A stretch of 64,000 nt of DNA from NCBI GenBank assembly GCA_044464225.1, contig JBIQLN010000015.1, positions 17,618 to 81,617 of the forward strand, read 5' to 3'. Every line of letters starts with the position of its first letter. The first letter of the stretch is position 1. This document shows, piece after piece, positions 54,858 to 61,129 of this stretch. The notes under the pieces are model-generated. The model ran no database searches. It saw nothing but the letters and a program-made list of their open reading frames with translations, and was not told the origin of the DNA. Position numbers and translations under genes: made by a program. The stretch is from 66-474 sp044464225 (GTDB lineage: Bacteria > Pseudomonadota > Gammaproteobacteria > Xanthomonadales > Rhodanobacteraceae).

Positions 54858-55628
54858 TCAGCTCGCGCGGGCGGCGGGGGCCGGGGCGGTGACGGAACCG
54901 AAGCGTCGTTCGCGGTGCGAGTAGTCGTCAAGCGCGCGGTCGAGTTCGGCGGCATCCATGTCCGGCCAAAGGGTATCGGTGAAATACAGTTCCGTATAGG
55001 CGAGCTGCCACAGCAGGAAATTGCTGATCCGGTGCTCCCCGCCGGTGCGGATGAAGAGGTCGGGCGGGGGCACGTCGGCAAGGCAAAAGTACGGCGCCAG
55101 CGTGTTTTCATCGATGGACGACGGTTCCAGCTTGCCGGCCACCGCGGCGCTGGCGGCGCGCCGCGCGGCCTGCGCCATGTCCCAGCGGCCGCCGTAATTG
55201 ACGCACACGTTGAGCGTCAGGCGCGTGTTGGCGCCGGTCCGCAGCATGGCCGCCTGCATGCGCGTCCGGATCATTTCCGAAAACGCCGTCAACTCGCCGA
55301 TGAAGCGCACCCGCACCTGGTTCTCGTGCAGTTTGTCGATTTCCTTGTCCAGTGCCTTCAGGAACAAATCCATCAACGCACCGACTTCGGCGTCGGGGCG
55401 TTTCCAGTTTTCCGACGAGAACGCGAACAGTGTCAGCACGCCGACACCATGGCGCAGGCAGTACTCGACGGTTGCGCGCACCGCCTTCTGCCCGGCGCGG
55501 TGGCCGAAGCTGCGTGGCTGTGCGCGGCGGCGCGCCCAGCGCCCGTTGCCATCCATCACGATGGCGATGTGGTGGGGGGCGTTCGCGCGGATGGCGCCCC
55601 GATGGGCAACGACCTTGCGATGGGTCAT
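54858..55628 (-). CDS. uppS: Undecaprenyl diphosphate synthase
   Basis: cis-Prenyltransferase of 256 residues that makes the C55 lipid carrier for peptidoglycan and O-antigen from farnesyl diphosphate and IPP. HIAIVMDGNGRWARRR holds Asp26; GHRAGQKAVRATVEYCLRHG, LTLFAFSSENWKRP and PPDLFIRTGGEHRISNFLLW are all family signatures. Length matches E. coli UppS (253). Together with cdsA (9-bp gap) it forms a lipid supply unit. Its substrate IPP requires the MEP or mevalonate pathway, the first MEP-branch gene dxr being absent from its expected place here. Confidence 0.96.
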   Translation of the reverse strand: MTHRKVVAHRGAIRANAPHHIAIVMDGNGRWARRRAQPRSFGHRAGQKAVRATVEYCLRHGVGVLTLFAFSSENWKRPDAEVGALMDLFLKALDKEIDKLHENQVRVRFIGELTAFSEMIRTRMQAAMLRTGANTRLTLNVCVNYGGRWDMAQAARRAASAAVAGKLEPSSIDENTLAPYFCLADVPPPDLFIRTGGEHRISNFLLWQLAYTELYFTDTLWPDMDAAELDRALDDYSHRERRFGSVTAPAPAARAS

Positions 55629-55854
55629 CGTGGGTTGTTGCTCATGGGTTGCGGTGCCTCAAGAGCGGCCAGTCGCCCGTGAGGTACCCAACCCCGGGTC
55701 AGGGAAGGATCGATTCCGCGGTGCAAGTGTTTCCCCCTCACCCTTTGCCCACTTCTTCGAATGATGATGCCATCCCGGGCGGATGGAAAGTAGTGCCGCC
55801 CGTCTCGTTCTTCCCGGTGCGAACGCGGCCGACAAGCGGTGTCGAAGGCCCCGG

Positions 55855-56412
55855 TCAAAGGGCCAGCAGTTCCTGTTCCTTGTTCTGCACCGCCGCGTCC
55901 ACTTCCTTGATGAACCGGTCGGTCAGCTTCTGCATGTCATCCTGCGCGCGGTGGTCGTCGTCTTCGCTGATCTGCTTGTCCTTCAGCAGGTTCTTGATCT
56001 GCTGCAACGCGTCGCGGCGGATGTTGCGGATCGCGACCTTGGCGTTTTCGCCCTCATGGCCGACGTGCTTGGCCAGGTCCTTGCGGCGCTCCTCGGTGAG
56101 AGGCGGCATGTTGAGGCGGATGGTGGTGCCCGCGGTGGTGGGCGTGACGCCGAGGTCGGACGCCATGATGGCCTTTTCGATCGCCGCCACCATCTGCTTT
56201 TCGTAAGGCGTGATCGTCAGCGAACGCGCGTCGGAAACGGCCACCGTGGCGACCTGGTTGATCGGCACATCCGAGCCGTAATAATTCACCCTGATGCCAT
56301 CCACCAGCGCGGTGCTGGCGCGGCCGGTGCGCAGGTGCGACAGCTCGTGGCGCAGCGCCTCGACACTCTTGCCCATGCGGGTCTGGCTGTCGCGTTTGAT
56401 GTCGTCGAGCAT
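55855..56412 (-). CDS. frr: Ribosome recycling factor
   Basis: Protein of 185 residues that, with EF-G, splits the post-termination ribosome. The whole length is the RRF fold: DDIKRDSQTRMGKSVEALRH, LRTGRASTALVDGIRVNYYG, NQVATVAVSDARSLTITPYE, IRLNMPPLTEERRKDLAKHV, ENAKVAIRNIRRDALQQIK and a terminal helix. GGAG lies 6 nt before ATG 56412. A TATACT -10-like hexamer lies about 31 nt further upstream. An IS110-family remnant separates it from pyrH, which normally abuts. Confidence 0.97.
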   Translation of the reverse strand: MLDDIKRDSQTRMGKSVEALRHELSHLRTGRASTALVDGIRVNYYGSDVPINQVATVAVSDARSLTITPYEKQMVAAIEKAIMASDLGVTPTTAGTTIRLNMPPLTEERRKDLAKHVGHEGENAKVAIRNIRRDALQQIKNLLKDKQISEDDDHRAQDDMQKLTDRFIKEVDAAVQNKEQELLAL

Positions 56413-56492
56413 GACGGCTCCGGAAGCTGTTGTTGACCGCAAAGTATAACCGCACGCGCGATCGTGCTTCGGCCGTCGAAAAGACGCGTACG

Positions 56493-56538
56493 AAGGTGGG
56501 TTTGGGCTGAGCCGGCTTCATCGGCGAAGCCCAACCTT
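56493..56538. repeat. Palindromic repeat of the TTGGGCT/AGCCCAA family, copy 2
   Basis: AAGGTGGGTTTGGGCTGAGC followed by GGCTTCATCGGCGAAGCCCA ACCTT is an imperfect inverted repeat. The reverse of the copy at 43421-43457 aligns with it through GGGCTGA, GGCTTCAT and GAAGCCC. Confidence 0.6.
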
Positions 56539-56688
56539 GTATTGTGATTTTGCCCGAGTCGCTCTTGGGCAAAGGGGCGTGCGGATGCCGTGCCCAACCT
56601 TGGCTCGACGCCGTAACGTAGATCTCGCACCGTACGCCCGGTTTCAACTTGCGACAACTCGAACAGTATCTTCGGCCCCATCAGGGCC

Positions 56689-56790
56689 ATGATGCGCAAG
56701 CTCGCCCAGGTCGCCTTTGGCGTCATCAAGTCGGGCAAGCCCTTCAACCCCGCCCTTCATGGAGCTTGACGCGGACAACAGTATCTACAT
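56689..56790 (+). mobile_element. IS110-family transposase C-terminal remnant and element end
   Basis: From 56689 the plus strand encodes MMRKLAQVAFGVIKSGKPF followed by NPALHGA and TGA at 56767-56769. This is the characteristic carboxyl end of IS110/IS116-type transposases of Xanthomonadales. GACAACAGTATCTAC after it (56774-56788) looks like the element's right end. Nothing of the DEDD catalytic domain is present, so this is a decayed or partial copy ending 3 bp short of the pyrH stop. Confidence 0.75.
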
Positions 56791-56792
56791 GC

Positions 56793-57515
56793 CTACGCGT
56801 CCGTGACCAGCGTCCCGATCGATTCGCCCTTGAGGATGCGCATCAGGTTGCCCGCGCGGGTCATGTCGTAGATGCGCAGCGGCAAGCCATGGTCGCGGCA
56901 CAAGGCGATCGCGGCGGTGTCCATCACCTTGAGGTTGCGCGCAATCACTTCCTCGTAGCTGACGTGTTCGAAACGATGCGCGTCCTTCTTTTTCTTGGGG
57001 TCGGCGCTGTACACGCCGTCGACCTTGGTGGCCTTCAGCAGAAGGTCGGCGTTCACCTCGACTGCACGCAGCGCCGCGGCGGAATCGGTGGTGAAGAACG
57101 GATTGCCGGTGCCGCCGGCGAACAGCACGATCCGGCCCTTCTCGAGGTGGCGAATCGCACGGCGGCGGATGAAGTCCTCGCACACGTCATGGATCTGGAT
57201 GGCGCTCATCACCCGCGCGAAGCCGCCACGTTTTTCCAGCGCGTCCTGCATCGCCAGCGCGTTCATCACCGTGGCAAGCATGCCCATGTGGTCCCCGGTG
57301 ACCCGGTCCATCCCCGCTTCGGCGAGACCCGCACCGCGGAAGATGTTGCCGCCGCCGATCACCACGCCGACTTCGACACCGAGCTTGCGCGCTTCCAGGA
57401 TTTCATCGGCCATCCGGCCGATCACTTCCGGATCGATGCCGTAATCCGCGGACCCCATCAACGCTTCGCCGGACAGCTTCAACAGGATGCGCTGGTACTT
57501 CGGCTTCGCGGCCAT
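56793..57515 (-). CDS. pyrH: UMP kinase
   Basis: Amino-acid-kinase-fold enzyme of 240 residues that phosphorylates UMP to UDP for pyrimidine supply. Signatures: RILLKLSGEALMGSADYGID, VVIGGGNIFRGAGLAEAGMD, VTGDHMGMLATVMNALAMQD, GGTGNPFFTTDSAAALRAVE (UMP site) and KATKVDGVYSADPKKKKDAH. Size matches E. coli PyrH (241). The start is ATG 57515. An TACAAT hexamer at 57553-57548 on the minus strand may be its -10. It is preceded by the tsf terminator, so it begins a new transcription unit. Confidence 0.97.
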   Translation of the reverse strand: MAAKPKYQRILLKLSGEALMGSADYGIDPEVIGRMADEILEARKLGVEVGVVIGGGNIFRGAGLAEAGMDRVTGDHMGMLATVMNALAMQDALEKRGGFARVMSAIQIHDVCEDFIRRRAIRHLEKGRIVLFAGGTGNPFFTTDSAAALRAVEVNADLLLKATKVDGVYSADPKKKKDAHRFEHVSYEEVIARNLKVMDTAAIALCRDHGLPLRIYDMTRAGNLMRILKGESIGTLVTDA

Positions 57516-57842
57516 GCGTCAGGTTCCGATTGTGGGTAAACGCGCAAATTGTACTTGGAGAATGGCGACGGGTAGCAGACAGGTTCGAGCCGATCCCGGA
57601 CTTGCTCCGGGAAAAGCCCCACAGGTTGCCCACGGATCGCGTCCGGCGTCACTGCGCCCAGCGAAAGCGTGAGCGGGGCAGGGGCTGGACACAATGAAGC
57701 CCGACGATATTTGCCGCCAACGACGAGCCCCGACTCGAAGCCGCGTCGGAGAGGCCAGTCTGGGCAATGCATCCGCCTGGGATTGCCGCGGATCAGGAAC
57801 GGAGTGGGCGTCGACCTGCAACGGAACCCGTCAATGCATGCA
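57516..57842. other. Upstream region of pyrH
   Basis: About 330 bases without a convincing gene between the tsf terminator and pyrH. It contains ATTGTA at 57548-57553 (TACAAT on the minus strand, a possible pyrH -10 without a good -35) and a hairpin CCCGGACTTGCTCCGGG near 57594, of the repeat type common in this order. Confidence 0.5.
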
Positions 57843-57873
57843 CAAAAAAGCCGCGGAGGTCCGCGGCTTTTGC
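57843..57873 (-). terminator. Intrinsic terminator of the rpsB-tsf operon
   Basis: On the minus strand GCCGCGG-ACCT-CCGCGGC is followed by a run of six T. The 7-bp GC stem plus flanking A/T pairs and T-run, 16 nt after the tsf stop, is a textbook rho-independent terminator. Confidence 0.9.
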
Positions 57874-57888
57874 TCAAACGGGCGAGGG

Positions 57889-58764
57889 TTACGCAAGCCC
57901 CGCCTGCTTCATCACCTCGGCGGCGTAATCCTCGACCACCTTTTCGATACCTTCGCCGACCGCGATGCGGTGGAACGACAGCACCTTCGCCTTGGCCTTC
58001 GCCAGCGCATCGCCGACGCTGACGTTGGTGTCCAGCACGAACGGCTGGCCGGTCAGCGAGATTTCGTTGAGGGTCTTCTTGATCTTGCCGGCGATCATCT
58101 TTTCCTGGATTTCGGCGGGCTTCTGCTTGTCCTTCTCGCTCATCTGCGCCAGCGAGATTTCCTTTTCCTTGGCGACGAACTCGGCCGGGACGTTTTCGGG
58201 CGCGACGTATTGCGGATTCATCGCGGCGATGTGCATTGCCACGCCACGGGCGAGTTCGGCGTCGCCGCCTTCCAGCGCCACCAGCACGCCGATGCGACCG
58301 CCATGCACGTAGGCGCCCAGCGTGGGTGCGCCGTCGATGCGTACCAGGCGACGCACCTGCACGTTTTCGCCGACCTTGGCGACCAGCGCCTGGCGGGCTT
58401 CCTCGATGCTGCCACCGGCGAGCTTGGCGGTCTTGAGCGCCTCGACGTCCTTGGCGCCGGTGGCCAGCGCGACCTGCGCCACTTCATCGGCAAACTTCAG
58501 GAAGTTCTCGTCCTTGGCGACGAAGTCGGTTTCCGAATTGACCTCGACCAGGGCACCGTTGCCGTCGTGCTGGGCCAGCACGATGCGGCCTTCGGCGGCC
58601 ACGCGGTCGGCCTTCTTGTCGGCCTTTGCCAGCCCCTGCTTGCGCAGCCATTCGATCGACGCTTCGATGTCGCCTTTGTTCTGGGTGAGCGCCTTCTTGC
58701 ACTCCATCATGCCGGCGCCGGAGCGCTCGCGCAGTTCCTTGACCATCGCGGCGGTGATATCCAT
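57889..58764 (-). CDS. tsf: Elongation factor Ts
   Basis: Guanine-nucleotide exchange factor for EF-Tu, 291 residues. ITAAMVKELRERSGAGMMEC and KKALTQNKGDIEASIEWLRK start the UBA-like N-domain; SETDFVAKDENFLKFADEVA is the core motif (TDFVA), and SLTGQPFVLDTNVSVGDALA belongs to the C-terminal subdomain. AGGTAG precedes ATG 58764. It follows rpsB with a 91-bp gap containing a hairpin, and ends at a clear terminator, giving the standard two-gene operon. Confidence 0.97.
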   Translation of the reverse strand: MDITAAMVKELRERSGAGMMECKKALTQNKGDIEASIEWLRKQGLAKADKKADRVAAEGRIVLAQHDGNGALVEVNSETDFVAKDENFLKFADEVAQVALATGAKDVEALKTAKLAGGSIEEARQALVAKVGENVQVRRLVRIDGAPTLGAYVHGGRIGVLVALEGGDAELARGVAMHIAAMNPQYVAPENVPAEFVAKEKEISLAQMSEKDKQKPAEIQEKMIAGKIKKTLNEISLTGQPFVLDTNVSVGDALAKAKAKVLSFHRIAVGEGIEKVVEDYAAEVMKQAGLA

Positions 58765-58809
58765 CTTGCTACCTCTGAATTGGTTTGCGCCGCAACGTGG
58801 CGGCTCGAA

Positions 58810-58834
58810 CCCCTTCTCCCGTTGGAAGAAGGGG
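58810..58834 (-). promoter_or_regulatory. Hairpin between rpsB and tsf
   Basis: CCCCTTCT pairs with GGAAGAAGGGG-type bases (58810-58817 with 58827-58834), an 8-bp stem with a 9-nt loop in the 91-bp spacer. In E. coli the rpsB-tsf spacer also carries an attenuating structure, so a similar role is possible. Confidence 0.45.
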
Positions 58835-58855
58835 CTGCGTGGAAGACGGGTGCGG

Positions 58856-59716
58856 TTATTCCGTCTCGCTGTTGGCCTCGGTCGCTTCGGTGCGGGCGGG
58901 GCCGCGCGGACCGGTCTTCTTGGCGGGGGCGCGGCGGGCCTGCTTGCGGCCCTCGTCGTCCTTGCCGGAAACCGGGTTGCCCTCGGCGTCCAGTTCGACG
59001 AACTCGCTGTCGTCGCTGCGGGCCTGGATCGGCGCGGCGGCCTTGCCTTCCAGCACCGCGTCGGCGGCGGCGCGCGCGTAAAGCTGCACCGCACGGATGG
59101 CGTCGTCGTTGCCGGGAATCGCGTAATCCACCAGGGTCGGATCGTAATTGGTATCGACCACCGCGACCACCGGAATGCCGAGTTTCTTGGCCTCTTGCAC
59201 GGCGATGTTCTCGTGGCCGATGTCGATCACGAACAGCGCGTCGGGCAGGTTCTTCATGTCCTTGATGCCGCCCAGCGACTTCTCCAGCTTGTCGCGTTCG
59301 CGCCGCAGGCTGAGTACTTCGTGCTTGACCAGCTTGTCGAAGGTGCCATCGGTTTCGGCGGCTTCCAGTTCCTTCAGCCGCGCCACCGACTGCTTGACGG
59401 TGCGGAAGTTGGTTAGCATGCCGCCCAGCCAGCGGGCGTTGACGTAGGGCATGCCGCAGCGCTGGGCTTCCTCGCCGATCGCCTCGCGCGCCGAACGCTT
59501 GGTGCCGACGAACAGGATCGTGCGCCGCTTCTGCGCCAGGCCCGAGAGGTAGTTCATCGCGTCGGTGAATTTCGGCACTGTCGCTTCGAGGTTGATGATG
59601 TGGATCTTGCCGCGGGCGCCGAAGATGTACGGCGCCATCTTGGGATTCCAGTAGCGCGTCTGGTGGCCGAAATGCACGCCGGCTTCCAGCATCTGGCGCA
59701 TGGTGACTTGAGGCAT
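58856..59716 (-). CDS. rpsB: 30S ribosomal protein S2
   Basis: Ribosomal protein of 286 residues (E. coli 241). PQVTMRQMLEAGVHFGHQTR and YWNPKMAPYIFGARGKIHII are the S2 entry; ARWLGGMLTNFRTVKQSVAR and PDALFVIDIGHENIAVQEAK, IPVVAVVDTNYDPTLVDYAI are further signatures. A charged, probably disordered tail of about 40 residues (KKTGPRGPARTEATEANSETE end) is longer than in E. coli and common in this order. GGAG lies 8 nt before ATG 59716. Long leader upstream with promoter TTGCGC-N17-TACACT. Confidence 0.97.
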   Translation of the reverse strand: MPQVTMRQMLEAGVHFGHQTRYWNPKMAPYIFGARGKIHIINLEATVPKFTDAMNYLSGLAQKRRTILFVGTKRSAREAIGEEAQRCGMPYVNARWLGGMLTNFRTVKQSVARLKELEAAETDGTFDKLVKHEVLSLRRERDKLEKSLGGIKDMKNLPDALFVIDIGHENIAVQEAKKLGIPVVAVVDTNYDPTLVDYAIPGNDDAIRAVQLYARAAADAVLEGKAAAPIQARSDDSEFVELDAEGNPVSGKDDEGRKQARRAPAKKTGPRGPARTEATEANSETE

Positions 59717-59941
59717 GATTTGAAACTCCGATGTGGGAACCTGCCTCGCTTTCGCGGGGAGCGCGGCCGTGATCGACGGCGGTAGGCGCAACAGGTTCCG
59801 GGGTTGGGCTTCCGCAGGCCCCGCGACAACGACCCTCTCGCGAAGGACCCCGGTGCCGGTGCATCACGATGGATGCAGGTCTGCGTGTGGATTCGCCGGT
59901 GACGCCCGGCGTGGGCGGTTTTGCTTTCGCAAAGCCGGCAA
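59717..59941 (-). promoter_or_regulatory. Long 5' leader of rpsB (candidate S2 autoregulatory leader)
   Basis: About 220 nt lie between the inferred start site and the rpsB ATG, GC-rich with several possible stems, for example CTCCCCGCGAAAGCGAGG near 59746-59764 on the minus strand. In gammaproteobacteria S2 represses its own operon by binding the rpsB leader. I cannot show the conserved fold by eye, so this is position plus length only. Confidence 0.35.
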
Positions 59942-59970
59942 AGTGTACTGAAAACCGGCGCCGGGCGCAA
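59942..59970 (-). promoter_or_regulatory. Candidate rpsB promoter
   Basis: On the minus strand TTGCGC (59970-59965) and TACACT (59947-59942) are separated by 17 bp, four of six -35 matches and a good -10. The map gene diverges about 140 bp away, so the 395-bp region 59717-60111 holds both promoters; a GATAAT at 60011-60016 is a possible -10 for map. Confidence 0.5.
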
Positions 59971-60111
59971 TGCGCGGCCGACGATTCCTGCAGCGGCCGC
60001 GCGGATCGTGGATAATTGTCCTTCATTCCAGCGGGCGCGCCCGACTCGTCGATGGTTCGGTGCCACGGCGTCGTCGTCCGGTGCGCCGCTGAATTCGGAC
60101 CGTTCGAGCCT

Positions 60112-60876
60112 ATGCCTGTCATTCCCAAAACCCCTGAAGAACTCGAAGGCATGCGCGTCGCCGGCCGGCTCGCGGCCGAAGTGCTGGCCCTTTTGAAGGA
60201 CCATATCAAGCCCGGTGTCACCACCGAGGAAATCGACCGGGTCGCCCACGACCACATCGTGAACGTGCAGCACGCGATTCCCGCCAACGTCGGCTACCGC
60301 GGGTTTCCGAAGACGCTGTGCACGTCGGTCAATCACGTGATCTGCCACGGCATCCCCAGCCCCGGCAAGGTGCTGAAGGAAGGCGACATCATCAATTGCG
60401 ACGTCACCGTCATCAAGGACGGCTGGCACGGCGACACCTCGCGCATGTATTTCGTGGGCGAGCCCTCGGTACTGGCCCGGCGACTGGTCGATACCACCTA
60501 CGAGGCGATGATGCTGGGCATCGGCCAGGTCAGGCCGGGCGCCACGCTCGGGGACATCGGCCATGCGATCCAGCAGCACGCCGAAGCGGCCGGCTATTCC
60601 GTGGTGCGCGAATACTGTGGGCATGGCATCGGCCGCATCTACCACGACGAGCCGCAGGTGCTGCATTACGGCCGTCCGGGCGAAGGCATGCGGCTGGAAA
60701 AGGGCATGACCTTCACGGTCGAACCGATGGTCAATGCGGGCAAACGCAACACACGCCAGATGCCGGACGGCTGGACGGTGGTCACCAAGGACCACTCGCT
60801 GTCCGCGCAATGGGAGCACACCGTGGCGGTCACCGATGACGGATACGAAATACTGACGGCCTGGCCCGATGCGTGA
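60112..60876 (+). CDS. map: Methionine aminopeptidase, type I
   Basis: Cytoplasmic metallopeptidase of 254 residues that removes the initiator methionine. Metal ligands are visible in INCDVTVIKDGWHGDTSRMY (two aspartates), YCGHGIGRIYHDEPQVLHYG (His), MTFTVEPMVN (Glu) and WEHTVAVTDDGYE (Glu); NHVICHGIPSP holds the substrate His. Length is about E. coli Map (264). ATG 60112 matches the family start PVIPKTPEELEGMR; an in-frame upstream ATG at 60016 has no family content. It diverges from rpsB, as in other members of the order. Confidence 0.96.
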   Translation: MPVIPKTPEELEGMRVAGRLAAEVLALLKDHIKPGVTTEEIDRVAHDHIVNVQHAIPANVGYRGFPKTLCTSVNHVICHGIPSPGKVLKEGDIINCDVTVIKDGWHGDTSRMYFVGEPSVLARRLVDTTYEAMMLGIGQVRPGATLGDIGHAIQQHAEAAGYSVVREYCGHGIGRIYHDEPQVLHYGRPGEGMRLEKGMTFTVEPMVNAGKRNTRQMPDGWTVVTKDHSLSAQWEHTVAVTDDGYEILTAWPDA

Positions 60877-61129
60877 CCGTGCGATGATCCTCGACCGCCG
60901 CGCCATCCAGGATGTTCGTCGCTCGAGGCGCGGGTGGCCAGGCTGCATCAGAATGACCTTCCATGGCTGCCTTTCCGGTATTTTTTGCGATCATCCCTGA
61001 TCGCGGCCTCGTCGGGTTTCATCGCTCTGCGGAGCGTGGGTGATCCGGCACGCCAGAACGGCCATCCGTGGCCTGGCTTTTCACGACAGCCGCTTCGTGC
61101 GGGGCATCAACAGTCCGACAGGTGCCTCG

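Larger units (their letters stand above)
56413..56792. other. frr-pyrH gap with repeat and transposase remnant
   Basis: 380 bases that normally are a short spacer. On the minus strand TATACT (56448-56443) is a possible frr -10. From 56493 to 56538 there is a palindromic repeat of the TTGGGCT/AGCCCAA family, then a TTTGCCC/GGGCAAA stem-loop near 56552-56578, and at 56689-56790 an IS110 transposase tail. No other gene is supported. Confidence 0.6.

Noticed and set aside
56413..56792. Complete insertion sequence between frr and pyrH
   Set aside because: Only about 27 transposase residues and one element end remain; no DEDD domain is present.
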